Source of the DNA: JAMIFV01 sp035906055
GTDB lineage: Bacteria; Pseudomonadota; Alphaproteobacteria; Rickettsiales; JABCZZ01
Assembly: GCA_035906055.1 (NCBI GenBank)
Contig: JAMIFV010000016.1
Coordinates: 16,287-80,286, forward strand
DNA length: 64,000 nt
Reading direction: 5' to 3'
Part shown: positions 9,143 to 17,758 of the stretch, in pieces
Layout of the letters: the number at the start of each line of letters is the position of its first letter
Numbering within the stretch: position 1 is the stretch's first letter
Translations under genes and position numbers: made by a program
The notes under the pieces: model-generated
The model's input: the letters and a program-made list of their open reading frames with translations, nothing else
Told to the model about the DNA's origin: nothing
Database searches by the model: none

Positions 9143-11179
9143 ATGCATAAGCATCTATTTGCATTGCTCGTAATGACGACGGCGCTAACGGCAGTTCCCG
9201 TGCAAGGGCGTGCTGCTGATGAAACGCCTTCGCAGGATACGGATATGCTTAACCTGTCCCTGCAGCAATTGTCTGATATCGAAGTGACCTCCGTATCCAA
9301 ACGTTCGGAAAAAGCTTCGCAGGCCGCTGCGGCTATTTATGTTATCACGCAGGAAGACATCAGGCGTTCGGGATTGGAAAATGTGCCAGAACTGCTACGC
9401 ATGGTGCCCGGTCTTCAGGTGGCTAAATCCGGCTCACAGAACTGGGTGGTGACCTCGCGCGGCTTCGCCAGCCAGTTCGCCAATAAGCTGTTGGTGCTGA
9501 TAGACGGCAGGACGGTATACACCCCGGTATTCTCAGGCGTGTTTTGGGATTCCCACAACCTGATGCTTGAGGACATCGAGCGCATTGAGGTGATTCGTGG
9601 CCCGGGCGCCACTTTGTGGGGGGCAAATGCCGTAAACGGTGTGATCAACATTATTACCAAGAACGCAAAAGACACGCAGGGCAGTCTGGTTTCGGCAGGT
9701 GCGGGCAATCAGCAGCGTGCCAAGGCAGCTGGCCGTTATGGCGGCCAGCAGGGCGAGATGTCATACCGTGCCTATGCACAATACGTTAACCATGGCGAAG
9801 AAAAGCTGCTTTCAGGCGCTGAGGCCAATGATGATTGGTATAACATGCAGGGCGGCTTCCGCTTTGACTGGAATACTTCTGAAAAAGAACAGAAGACCCT
9901 TCAGGGCGATGTGTATAAAGCACGCGAAGGCGCCAAGCGCTATCTACCGGTGACGTCTGCCGTTTCCTCCAGTTTCGGTCGTGAGGTAGACGATCGTGAC
10001 AGCGCCAGCGGCGCTAACATCCTCGGGCGTTGGAAACATGAATTGAACAAGGGGTCTGATATCTCGCTACAGGCGTATTATGACGATGTGCGCAGGGATT
10101 TCGGTGAAGTGGGCGCAAGCATGCACACGCAAACCGTTGACATGGATTTCCAGCATAATTTAAAGTTGAGCCAGCGCCACGATATTACCTGGGGTATTGG
10201 CTACCGTTTTATTCGCAGCGGCTATACGAACAGCTTTTACATTGGCTACGTGCCGGAAGACTTCAATTCCAATCTCTTCAGCAGTTTTATCCAGGATAAA
10301 GTAACACTAATTCCTGACGAGCTTTATTTTACATTCGGTACCAAGCTTGAGCATAACGGCTTCAGCGGGCTGGAATATGAACCCAGCGCACGTATGGCGT
10401 GGACGCCTACCGGCAACCAGACCATATGGGCTTCCGTGTCGCGTTCCATTCGTGCGAAAACCCAGTCCGATGAGAATCTGCGGCTGGTGGCGGCGGGCTT
10501 TGCCACGCCCTCGCCGTATAACGTGATTGCCGACAGCACGTTGCTGGTGCAGGAGGGCGATTATGGCACCGAATCGGAAGAGGTGATAGCCTATGAGCTG
10601 GGTTACCGTATTCAGCCGGTTCCAAACGTATCGGTGGATATGACCGCCTTCGTGAATGAATACAAACGTCTTGCGTCATTCTCCTATGGCGACGCCACGC
10701 TGAAGAATGATCCTTTCCTTGGCGATTATCTGTATCAGCCGCTCATCAGTGAGAATAACAGCCACGGCGAAACGCACGGCTTTGAAGCCGCCGCCACGTG
10801 GGAGGTCACTCCCAGTGTAAAGCTGAGCGGCGGGTATACGCTGTTCTATTCAAACCTGAAGATCACGGGCGCAAGCCTCGTGACGGCAGAAGGCACAAGC
10901 CCTACCCAGCAGATTAATTTCAGGTCGTATATGGACCTGCCCTACGACTTCCAGTGGGATAACATGCTCTATATCGTCGATCCGGTTCCGGGTAAGGGCG
11001 TCAAGTCCTATACCCGTTATGATACACGCATCGGCTGGGTGCCCATACAGGGGCTGGACTTGAGCATAGTAGGCCAGAATCTTCTGGAAACCGATCATCA
11101 GGAATATAGCGGATTTCTCTACCAGGACGCTGAAAAGATCGGTAGAAGCGTGTTCGCCAAAGTCACAGCCAGGTTCTAG
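9143..11179 (+). CDS. TonB-dependent outer-membrane receptor
   Basis: The protein is 678 residues. A signal peptide (about 1-26, MHKHLFALLVMTTALTAVPV) precedes a plug domain (about 45-160) with YVITQEDIRRSG, VPELLRMVPGLQV and IERIEVIRGPGATLWGANAVNGVINI. A 22-strand-type barrel follows and ends in the outer-membrane C-terminal Phe (VFAKVTARF). Such receptors import ferric chelates, cobalamin or other scarce ligands using TonB energy, or act as sensors. ATG 9143 has a good ggagacag at the right spacing, so it is preferred to ATG 9131. YfiR and a histidine kinase follow in the same operon, which suggests a signalling role. The ligand is unknown. Confidence 0.92.
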   Translation: MHKHLFALLVMTTALTAVPVQGRAADETPSQDTDMLNLSLQQLSDIEVTSVSKRSEKASQAAAAIYVITQEDIRRSGLENVPELLRMVPGLQVAKSGSQNWVVTSRGFASQFANKLLVLIDGRTVYTPVFSGVFWDSHNLMLEDIERIEVIRGPGATLWGANAVNGVINIITKNAKDTQGSLVSAGAGNQQRAKAAGRYGGQQGEMSYRAYAQYVNHGEEKLLSGAEANDDWYNMQGGFRFDWNTSEKEQKTLQGDVYKAREGAKRYLPVTSAVSSSFGREVDDRDSASGANILGRWKHELNKGSDISLQAYYDDVRRDFGEVGASMHTQTVDMDFQHNLKLSQRHDITWGIGYRFIRSGYTNSFYIGYVPEDFNSNLFSSFIQDKVTLIPDELYFTFGTKLEHNGFSGLEYEPSARMAWTPTGNQTIWASVSRSIRAKTQSDENLRLVAAGFATPSPYNVIADSTLLVQEGDYGTESEEVIAYELGYRIQPVPNVSVDMTAFVNEYKRLASFSYGDATLKNDPFLGDYLYQPLISENNSHGETHGFEAAATWEVTPSVKLSGGYTLFYSNLKITGASLVTAEGTSPTQQINFRSYMDLPYDFQWDNMLYIVDPVPGKGVKSYTRYDTRIGWVPIQGLDLSIVGQNLLETDHQEYSGFLYQDAEKIGRSVFAKVTARF

Positions 11180-11193
11180 GGAAAGTCAGCATC

Positions 11194-11808
11194 GTGTCAT
11201 ACGCACATAAACATGGCTGGTCTGCATGTCTGCGCGAAACGGTTTCACGCGCGGGCCGGATGCTGTGCGCCATGTCGCTGCTCGTGCTGGTGTCGTTTTC
11301 CAGCACCGATGCGCAGGACGCCAGCGCCCTCAAGGTTGCCAAGGTAAAAGCGGCATTCCTCTATAACTTCATCAAGTTCGTGGAATGGCCGCAGCGCTCT
11401 CCTGCCGACACCCAGAAAGCTACCATCTGCATCGCAGGCAGCCATCCGTTCGAGAATGCGCTGGATACGCTTAAATCGCAGCTTGCAGGCAAAATAGAAC
11501 TTACCATAGCCATGAATGCGGATGCCTCTGCACTTGGAAACTGCAATATCCTGTTCATCGGCACGGGCGCGCCCGACAGCATCGCCGAATTCATATCGCA
11601 GGCGAAGAAGCAGAATGTGCTCACCGTAAGCGAAAGCAATGACTTTGCTGACAAGGGCGGCGTAATAGAAATGAAGACGGTGGAAAAGGCGATCGGCCTG
11701 TTCTCCTCGAACAAGATCAACCTCAGGGTCAACCTGAAGGCGGCGGAGGCTTCGTCACTGCGCATCAACGCGCAGCTGCTTGAGATCGCCGCGGAGGTAA
11801 TCAAATGA
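11194..11808 (+). CDS. YfiR family periplasmic protein (DUF4154)
   Basis: A 204-residue exported protein starts with GTG 11194. Its hydrophobic signal segment lies at about 20-40. The mature part opens with the family hallmark VKAAFLYNFIKFVEWP, continues with ICIAGSHPFENALDTL and NILFIGTG, and ends with FSSNKINLRVNLKAAEASSLRINAQLLEIA. In Pseudomonas, YfiR binds the periplasmic domain of the diguanylate cyclase YfiN and represses it. Here the next gene is a histidine kinase with a similar periplasmic domain, so YfiR probably controls that kinase (inference). It lies 14 bases after the TonB receptor. Confidence 0.88.
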   Translation: MSYAHKHGWSACLRETVSRAGRMLCAMSLLVLVSFSSTDAQDASALKVAKVKAAFLYNFIKFVEWPQRSPADTQKATICIAGSHPFENALDTLKSQLAGKIELTIAMNADASALGNCNILFIGTGAPDSIAEFISQAKKQNVLTVSESNDFADKGGVIEMKTVEKAIGLFSSNKINLRVNLKAAEASSLRINAQLLEIAAEVIK

Positions 11809-11826
11809 CGAAGGGAGGCGCAGGCA

Positions 11827-13338
11827 GTGTTTTCTAGCGGTTCGATAAAGCAGCGCCTTACCCTGCTTATTACCGCCGTCAGCGCCATTGCGGTGCTGCT
11901 GACCACGCTCGCGCTGACATTCATCGACGTTTACAACCTCAAGGGCAACCTTGTGTCGGAGCTTGAGGTTACTGCCAAGGTGGTCGGCGAGCGCAACAAG
12001 GCGTTTATCAGCTTCGGTGAAGTGGAGCTGGCGCATGACAACCTGAAGATATTCACCAGCAAGCCCTCGATTGTGCTGGCATGCCTTTATAACGATCAGG
12101 GAAAGGTGTTTGCCGGTTACGCACCTGACAATCACGATGAAACCTATGCATTCTGCCCGTCGGTGACGGATGCTCCTTCCACCGTAAAAAAAGGCAATGT
12201 GCGTTACGTCCATCAGCTCGATAGCGGCAACCTGCCGGTGGGGTATATCCTCATGGAATCCGACCTGAAGGAAATACCCGACTATATCAGCAGGCAGGTG
12301 GTGATAGCGTTACTGGTGGTCGTCGTGTTCAGCGGTGTGGCTTATGGCTTCGCATTGGCCGTGCAGCGCAGCATCTCCGGTCCGATTCTCGGTCTTGCCG
12401 ATACGGCACGCAGGGTATCCAACCAGAAAGACTACGCGTTACGCGCCGAGCAGGGGGGGGCTGAGAGTTCGGACGAAATGCGCACGCTTGTGGCTGCGTT
12501 CAATTCCATGCTTGATGAGATACAGACGCGTGACCACCAGCTCCAGCGCAAGAATGAGGAACTGGGCAAAGCCAAGGAATTCGCGGAAGGCGCCAACCGC
12601 GCCAAATCGCATTTCCTTGCTAATATCAGCCATGAACTGCGCACGCCCCTGAATGCTATTATCGGATTCTCGTCCATTCTCATCAATCAGCTTTTCGGCC
12701 CGCTGGGGCATGCCAAATATGGCGAGTATTCCAAGGACATCAACGAAGCGGGTGTGCACCTGCTCGATATCATCAACGATATTCTCGACCTTTCCAAGGC
12801 CGAAGCGGGCAGGTTGCAGATGGTGTTTGAGGACGTGTTCATCGAGCGCGCCATTAATAAGTGCATCTCTATTACCTCGGAACGCTCTTCGGAAGCAGGC
12901 GTTACTATCAGTACGGATATTCCCCGGGGGCTGCCACCTATCATGGCTGACCGCCTGCGCTTTATCCAGATCATGCTCAACGTGCTTTCCAACGCGGTTA
13001 AATTTACGCCCAGAGGCGGAAGCGTGCATATTACGGTCAATACGCAGTCACGCGGCAGCCACGTGACGGACTTCGTCATCAGCGTGCGTGATACCGGCAT
13101 CGGCATGTCGCAGGAGCATATTGAGAAGGCGTTCCAGAGTTTCGGCCAGATCGATAGCGACCTCAACCGCAAATACGAAGGCACCGGCCTCGGCCTGCCG
13201 CTCACCAAGAAGCTGGTGGACCTGCATCATGGCAGCATACGCATCCAGAGTGAGCTCAATGTCGGCACGATGGTGGAATTGCATTTTCTTGCCAATCCCG
13301 TGCCCGTGAACGACCTGATCGACCGCGGCCCGATTTGA
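11827..13338 (+). CDS. Sensor histidine kinase (CHASE8-like, HAMP, HisKA, HATPase)
   Basis: Domains in order over 503 residues are: membrane segment about 11-33; a CHASE8-like periplasmic domain about 36-150 (LVSELEVTAKVVGERN, PSIVLACLYNDQGKVFAGY); membrane segment about 157-179; HAMP about 180-235; HisKA with the phospho-acceptor His269 in NISHELRTPLNAI; and HATPase with the N box NVLSNAVKFT, G1 DTGIGM and G2 GTGLGLPL. It has no receiver domain and no neighbouring response regulator, so it is an orphan kinase. The start is GTG 11827 behind gaagggagg. The CHASE8-like domain is the type found in YfiN, which suggests that the upstream YfiR regulates it. Confidence 0.92.
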   Translation: MFSSGSIKQRLTLLITAVSAIAVLLTTLALTFIDVYNLKGNLVSELEVTAKVVGERNKAFISFGEVELAHDNLKIFTSKPSIVLACLYNDQGKVFAGYAPDNHDETYAFCPSVTDAPSTVKKGNVRYVHQLDSGNLPVGYILMESDLKEIPDYISRQVVIALLVVVVFSGVAYGFALAVQRSISGPILGLADTARRVSNQKDYALRAEQGGAESSDEMRTLVAAFNSMLDEIQTRDHQLQRKNEELGKAKEFAEGANRAKSHFLANISHELRTPLNAIIGFSSILINQLFGPLGHAKYGEYSKDINEAGVHLLDIINDILDLSKAEAGRLQMVFEDVFIERAINKCISITSERSSEAGVTISTDIPRGLPPIMADRLRFIQIMLNVLSNAVKFTPRGGSVHITVNTQSRGSHVTDFVISVRDTGIGMSQEHIEKAFQSFGQIDSDLNRKYEGTGLGLPLTKKLVDLHHGSIRIQSELNVGTMVELHFLANPVPVNDLIDRGPI

Positions 13339-13339
13339 C

Positions 13340-13891
13340 CTACATCATGCCGAATCCGGCCTCCTTGTCGCTGACAAGCGGGTAACTGCGTGAATTAAAC
13401 AGCTGGTAGTGCCACCATTCATTGCGATAGAAATCCCATCCTGCGGCGCTCATGATGCCAAGCAGCACCAGCCTGTTGCGTTGGGCTTGCGGTGAAATAT
13501 CTGTGCGGGCGTGGTGGGAAAGCGGTGTGAAAGCGTCGAACGGGGTTCCCATATCCACATCTTTTCCGTCCGGGCCGGTAAGGGTGAGGTCAATGGCCAC
13601 GCCGCGCGAATGCGGGGAGCCTTTGGCGGGGTCGGTGAGGAAGTCGGGATCCGGCGAATGTTCCCATAATTTCCACTGCGCTTCGGTGGGGCGGTACGCA
13701 TCGAATATGCGGAAGCTGTAGCCGAGCGGACGTGCTATATCACATGCTTTGCGCAACGCTTCCGCGGCGTCCTTATGCAGATAGCACAGGCCTTTTTTAT
13801 AGACCGGCTTGCCGGTAAAATTGTCGGAAGTGGCGTAACGGATATCAATTTTAACGCCAAAATCAGCTTCGTTTATTAGCAATAGATCCAT
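13340..13891 (-). CDS. ddpX: D-alanyl-D-alanine dipeptidase (VanX/DdpX family)
   Basis: A zinc peptidase of 183 residues in the M15D family hydrolyses D-Ala-D-Ala. The zinc site is visible as SPHSRGVAIDLT (His and Asp ligands) and EWWHYQ (catalytic Glu and third ligand His). The substrate arginine is in FDAYRPTEAQ. There is no signal peptide, so it is probably cytoplasmic and recycles or degrades D-Ala-D-Ala rather than conferring glycopeptide resistance; no VanH/VanA partner is present. It ends 1 base after the histidine kinase stop, in convergent orientation. Confidence 0.9.
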   Translation of the reverse strand: MDLLLINEADFGVKIDIRYATSDNFTGKPVYKKGLCYLHKDAAEALRKACDIARPLGYSFRIFDAYRPTEAQWKLWEHSPDPDFLTDPAKGSPHSRGVAIDLTLTGPDGKDVDMGTPFDAFTPLSHHARTDISPQAQRNRLVLLGIMSAAGWDFYRNEWWHYQLFNSRSYPLVSDKEAGFGMM

Positions 13892-13941
13892 AATATATTG
13901 ATATTTATAATTATAATTTTGTAAATATAGGTAACTATTTG

Positions 13942-13987
13942 TTAACCACTATATGGTTAAATGATCTTGTGAGTGCTTCCTAGGAAG
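13942..13987 (+). promoter_or_regulatory. Inverted repeats ahead of an orphan terminator
   Basis: TTAACCA (13942-13948), a 5-base spacer and TGGTTAA (13954-13960) form a perfect 7-bp dyad, and CTTCCTAGGAAG (13976-13987) is a perfect palindrome. Both lie between the ddpX start (minus strand) and the plus-strand terminator at 14023. They may be an operator or promoter region for the candidate small RNA or for ddpX. Confidence 0.35.
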
Positions 13988-14053
13988 TACGACCTGATTA
14001 CCCTCCATTGTTTGGTTTTTTGGCCCCCGTACGAAAGTCCGGGGGCTTTTTTT
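13961..14053 (+). ncRNA. Candidate small RNA ending in an intrinsic terminator
   Basis: A strong plus-strand terminator (14023-14053) has no plus-strand protein gene in front of it: the nearest plus gene ends at 13338 and an opposite-strand gene lies between. No usable ORF is present. The simplest reading is an independent transcript of roughly 70-100 nt starting after the AT-rich stretch at 13900-13960. The 5' end is a guess, and no similarity to a named RNA family was recognised. Confidence 0.4.
14023..14053 (+). terminator. Intrinsic terminator with GAAA tetraloop
   Basis: A 7-bp stem, GCCCCCG (14023-14029) with CGGGGGC (14040-14046), encloses a short AC/GT extension capped by GAAA. It is followed by seven T (14047-14053), which gives plus-strand polarity. 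On the minus strand the following sequence is not a clean T-run. Confidence 0.85.
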
Positions 14054-14167
14054 AAGTGGTATGCATTTTTTCTACCATGCCTGCAAAACGCTTTGCTTTA
14101 TCCTCACAGCAGTTTCCCTTAATCATAAGTGGCTATAGTGAAATTATATCAGGCGGTGCGGGGTTGT

Positions 14168-14944
14168 CTATGCCGTGCGATAGAGATTCGGCAGCATCTC
14201 AACGAACGGCTTTTCTATCTGCTGGCGGCAATACTGCGCCAGTTCTTTGCGCGACGCGAACCGGCTGCCGGTAACCGCTTCGTGGAATACCAGCGTCACA
14301 TGCGCGCTTTTATGCTTCAGGAACGCGGCGATATGTGGGAAAAAGAACGCGTCGCCATACCAGCCCACAACAGGCAACGCCGCTTCATCGAGCGGCTTGC
14401 CATTGAAATGCGTATAGACGACGGAAAGCGGTTGTACGGCTACATCGCCGGAGTCGGCCAGGCTGAAGAACGAGGACTTGAACGGCAGCATGCTTCTGCC
14501 TTCATTGGTGGTGCCTTCGGGAAACAGGCTGATGACCTCGCCGCCTATGCGCGCTTCTTCCAGCAGCTTTTTATTTTCCAGCGTTTTGCTCGGGCGGCGG
14601 TCGATGAACACGCAGCCAGCCATTGCGCATAACGTCCCGATCACCGGCCAGCCCGCGATCTCGCTTTTAGGAGTGAAGGCGGCGGGCACGATCTTGCCGA
14701 TGGCGAACAGGTCAAGGTAAGAGAAGTGGTTGGAAACCAGCAGCAGCGGGCGCTCTGCCGATAATGCGCCCTTTACGCTCACACGCAGGCCCACGATTAC
14801 GCAGCCCGTGGCAAACGACAGGCACATGATGCGGCGATTGAGGCGCCGCAGCCCTAGCAGGCTGCAGATGCCCATCGCGCACAGCGTCATGAGCACGCAC
14901 AGTATGACCAGTGGCGCTTTGAGGATGAAGCGGATGTACTGCAT
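14168..14944 (-). CDS. olsA: Lysophospholipid O-acyltransferase (PlsC family), likely OlsA
   Basis: The 258-residue protein has an N-terminal membrane segment (about 1-30) and the acyltransferase motifs NHFSYLD (HX4D catalytic pair) and FPEGTTNEG (phosphate binding). By itself it could be the 1-acyl-glycerol-3-phosphate acyltransferase PlsC. Because it is coupled to an OlsB-like gene, the better call is OlsA, which adds the second fatty acid to lyso-ornithine lipid. ATG 14944 overlaps the olsB stop codon (TAATG), which indicates translational coupling; a longer frame reading back into olsB is rejected. Confidence 0.75.
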   Translation of the reverse strand: MQYIRFILKAPLVILCVLMTLCAMGICSLLGLRRLNRRIMCLSFATGCVIVGLRVSVKGALSAERPLLLVSNHFSYLDLFAIGKIVPAAFTPKSEIAGWPVIGTLCAMAGCVFIDRRPSKTLENKKLLEEARIGGEVISLFPEGTTNEGRSMLPFKSSFFSLADSGDVAVQPLSVVYTHFNGKPLDEAALPVVGWYGDAFFFPHIAAFLKHKSAHVTLVFHEAVTGSRFASRKELAQYCRQQIEKPFVEMLPNLYRTA

Positions 14945-15765
14945 TATTCGTCGGTGGTGGCGCGCGCCGTGTAGCGCTGGGAATAGCGGTCGGTGAGCAG
15001 GTCGGTCTTCACGATAATGCCCACGTCTATGGTCTTGCAATGCGGGTCGATCACCGCGCCATGGCCGATATAGCCGCCCACACGCAGGTAACCTTTGATA
15101 AGCGCGGGTAACGAGGCAAACGCACGCTTTTCGTTGATGTCTTCCTTGGGCACCAGGTTCATTTCGATATACTGGCCGGGCAGGGCCTTGCTGCGCATTT
15201 CCTCTGGTGCAAGATGGTAATGGTGCAGGTAGGAAAGCGGCATTTTATGCGCCTGCGGGTCGATGCCGAAAAAGCTGGCGCAACCGAACATGAGCTGTAC
15301 GTTATACTGGGTTACATAGGCGCCGATGCCGCGCCACAGCAATGTCATCACAGCGCGGTTGCGGTAATTGGGGTCCACGCAGGAACGGCCAAGCTCCAGA
15401 AGTTCGCCCTTCATGCGCTTGATGGCGGAAATATCGAATTCACTTTCACTGTAGAACGACGGAAGGTCCCGCAGCGCGCTGCGGCGCAGCAGGCGGTACG
15501 TGCCTACTACCTGTCCCGATTCCGCAGGAAGATCATAATCGCGCACCAGCAGGTGGTCGCAATAATCGTCGAACTGGTCGGAGTCGCGCCCGGTGCGTTT
15601 GGCTTCCTCAGAGGGAATGCCGCCCATCTCGTCAAAAAAGATGCGGTAACGCAGTTCCTGCGACCAGCGGATCTCTTCCGGCTTAGTGGCGATATGCACA
15701 GCGAGGTTGCCTGCGCGAATTTCGCCCCATCCTTCGATATTCTTCTTTTTAGCCAGGTTGTTCAT
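14944..15765 (-). CDS. olsB: L-ornithine N-alpha-acyltransferase (OlsB-like GNAT)
   Basis: This 273-residue hemolysin-type GNAT acyltransferase shows the family segments LRYRIFFDEMGG, CDHLLVRD, VVGTYRLLR, LELGRSCVDPNYRNRAVMTLLWRG, FGCASFFGID and the C-terminal LPALIKGYLRVGGYIGHGAVIDP. OlsB transfers a 3-hydroxyacyl chain from ACP to ornithine, the first step to phosphorus-free ornithine lipids. It starts 3 bases after the fur stop, so fur-olsB-olsA appear to be one operon. The substrate amino acid is assumed from family knowledge. Confidence 0.85.
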   Translation of the reverse strand: MNNLAKKKNIEGWGEIRAGNLAVHIATKPEEIRWSQELRYRIFFDEMGGIPSEEAKRTGRDSDQFDDYCDHLLVRDYDLPAESGQVVGTYRLLRRSALRDLPSFYSESEFDISAIKRMKGELLELGRSCVDPNYRNRAVMTLLWRGIGAYVTQYNVQLMFGCASFFGIDPQAHKMPLSYLHHYHLAPEEMRSKALPGQYIEMNLVPKEDINEKRAFASLPALIKGYLRVGGYIGHGAVIDPHCKTIDVGIIVKTDLLTDRYSQRYTARATTDE

Positions 15766-15768
15766 GCA

Positions 15769-16185
15769 TCAACGTTTGTTTTTAAGCGGCACACAGTATA
15801 GTTCCAGCCTGTGGTCCACCAGTTCATAGCCCAGCGATTCGGCGATTTCTTTTTGCAGGCGTTCGATCTCGTCGTTGCTGAACTCGATTACCTTGCCATT
15901 TTTTACATCGATCAGGTGGTCATGGTGCACGTCACCGGATTCTTCATAGCGCGCACGCCCGTCCCCGAAATCATGCTTCTCGATGATGCCGGATTCCTCA
16001 AAAAGGCGCACCGTGCGGTAGACCGTGGCAATGCTGATCTTGGGGTCAAGCTTGTGTGCCCGGCTGTGAAGCATTTCCACATCAGGATGGTCGTCAGACT
16101 CCGAGAGCACGCGGGCGATGATCCGGCGCTGCCCGGTGATCTTAAGGCCGGTTTCGGCACATTTCAGTTCAATACGTGATGGCAT
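15769..16185 (-). CDS. fur: Fur family metal-responsive regulator
   Basis: A winged-helix repressor of 138 residues. Residues about 1-80 bind DNA (LKITGQRRIIARVL, ISIATVYRTVRLFEESGI). The C-terminal domain carries metal ligands in GDVHHDHLID and near HRLELYCVPL. CxxC pairs are absent, as in alphaproteobacterial Fur/Mur. It probably senses Fe(II) or Mn(II). The Zur at 62.5 kb, with two CxxC pairs, is the zinc paralogue. It heads the ornithine-lipid operon, which could place olsBA under the same autoregulated promoter (inference). Confidence 0.88.
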   Translation of the reverse strand: MPSRIELKCAETGLKITGQRRIIARVLSESDDHPDVEMLHSRAHKLDPKISIATVYRTVRLFEESGIIEKHDFGDGRARYEESGDVHHDHLIDVKNGKVIEFSNDEIERLQKEIAESLGYELVDHRLELYCVPLKNKR

Positions 16186-16282
16186 CCAGTGGAATTTACA
16201 CTTAATATGCCGTTAGGCAAGCGCTAAAGGCAAAATGCGGGAAATTATAGAAAAAGCATTTTTGTGCAGCGCGGGCAGAGTC

Positions 16283-17689
16283 TTACTGGCCGGTCATGAT
16301 GCGATTGACTAATTCGCCGACCGTGGGTACGAAACCGTCTTTGTAGAAGGGATCGCTGGCGAATTTATATGCATTATGGCCGGAGAACATAAGCTGGTTC
16401 TCCACGTCCGAACTGTGGATAACGGTCTGCAGGGTTTTCTGGATACAGAAGCTGCGCGGATCAGCTTTTTTTCCGGTGGTGAAATCGTCCTTGTCCTTCC
16501 AGTTGCTGAAGCGGCAATGGCTGAGGCAGCCCATGCAGTCCACCTGGTCGATGTGGATCTCCTGCGCTTTTTCCGGCGTCACGAACACCAGCGTATTGTC
16601 GGGAGTCTTGAGCGCATCGGTGTAACCTTCAGCGATGTAACCCTGCGCGCGGCTGAGGCAGTCGGGGCGCACATAAACCGGGCGGCCACGGGGACCGATG
16701 CGCAGTTCGGCGGTGAATTCGCCTTCGGCCATCGTATGGTATTCCACCTGACGTTCATTGCGCATCGTCAGTTCAACGATAAAGTCATTGCGCACCGCAG
16801 AAGAATAGAAGCCGGTGGGGCTAAAGCGGTTGAGGTAGACGTCGCCTTCCTTCAGCGTCATCAGTTTCTTTTTCCACTCGTCGGATACGGGGCTTTCTTT
16901 AGTGAGCAGCGGACGCGTGCCGAACTGGAACGCGACAGGGCCGATCTCGGGGTTGTCCAGCCAGTGCTCCCAGTCCTTCAGGTGCCATGCGCCGCCCGCC
17001 ATGATGATGGGGGTGTTCTGCAAGCCCACGATGTTCATGTATTTGCGGATCTCGGCCACACGAGGGTAGGGGTCCTGCGGTTTGAAGGGGTCTTCGTTGT
17101 TGGAGAGGCCGTTATGCCCTCCTGCCAGCCACGGGTCTTCATACACCACGCTGCCCAGGAGGTGCGGGATCTTGCCGTAAGAGCGCACCCACAGCGCGCG
17201 GAACGCACGCATGGAGGACACGATGGGGTGATAATAGACGTTATACTCGGCGGCGATTTCCGCCAGCTTGTAAGGCATGCCCGCGCCGCAGGTTACGCCG
17301 TGAACGAGGCCTTTGGCGCCTTCAAGCACGCCGCGCATTACGCGTTCGGCGCCACCCATTTCCCACAATATGTTCATGTGGATGCGGCCATTGCCGTTAG
17401 ATACTTCATGCGCAATTCTGGCTTGCGTGATACCGCCCTGAATGCCGTATTCCACCAGTTCCTCATGGCGGTCACGGCGGGTTTTGCTTTTGTAAATCTG
17501 CGGGATGGGATTGCCCTGCGCGTCGTAGCTGTCCGGATTAACGCCGGAGAAGGTGCCCACGGCTCCAGCGGCCGCAAAAGCGCCGCTGGTGACGCCGCTG
17601 CTGGCGGCAATACCCTTGCCGCCTTCAACGATGGGCAGCACTTCTTTGCCCGAAAGCACAACCGGCTTTAATTTATCAATAAATGCCAT
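16283..17689 (-). CDS. Nitronate monooxygenase / 2-nitropropane dioxygenase-like flavoprotein
   Basis: The 468-residue TIM-barrel FMN enzyme belongs to the NAD(P)H-dependent flavin oxidoreductase group. Motifs include IHMNILWEMGG, VHGVTCGAGMPYKL, NTPIIMAGGAWHLKDW and PVAFQFGTRPLLT, which match the flavin-phosphate loop. It is longer than the roughly 320-350 residues of classical NMO; the C-terminal third contains a cysteine cluster (DCMGCLSHC) that may bind metal. The physiological substrate is unknown. It is a single-gene unit between fur and polA. Confidence 0.75.
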   Translation of the reverse strand: MAFIDKLKPVVLSGKEVLPIVEGGKGIAASSGVTSGAFAAAGAVGTFSGVNPDSYDAQGNPIPQIYKSKTRRDRHEELVEYGIQGGITQARIAHEVSNGNGRIHMNILWEMGGAERVMRGVLEGAKGLVHGVTCGAGMPYKLAEIAAEYNVYYHPIVSSMRAFRALWVRSYGKIPHLLGSVVYEDPWLAGGHNGLSNNEDPFKPQDPYPRVAEIRKYMNIVGLQNTPIIMAGGAWHLKDWEHWLDNPEIGPVAFQFGTRPLLTKESPVSDEWKKKLMTLKEGDVYLNRFSPTGFYSSAVRNDFIVELTMRNERQVEYHTMAEGEFTAELRIGPRGRPVYVRPDCLSRAQGYIAEGYTDALKTPDNTLVFVTPEKAQEIHIDQVDCMGCLSHCRFSNWKDKDDFTTGKKADPRSFCIQKTLQTVIHSSDVENQLMFSGHNAYKFASDPFYKDGFVPTVGELVNRIMTGQ

Positions 17690-17758
17690 AAAACCCTAGC
17701 TAAGAGAGCGCACTATAAGGGCATTCTGAAACATTGCAACTTTTTATGTGCCTGTACC

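Noticed and set aside
13340..13891. Vancomycin resistance
   Set aside because: The VanX-like gene stands alone without vanH/vanA and lacks the regulatory genes; a housekeeping dipeptidase is more likely.
14945..15040. N-terminal extension of olsA
   Set aside because: It is inside olsB and out of family; the TAATG overlap marks the true start.
16376..17671. 431-codon plus-strand frame
   Set aside because: It is a shadow of the nitronate monooxygenase gene on the minus strand, with a His/Arg/Val-rich composition typical of antisense frames.
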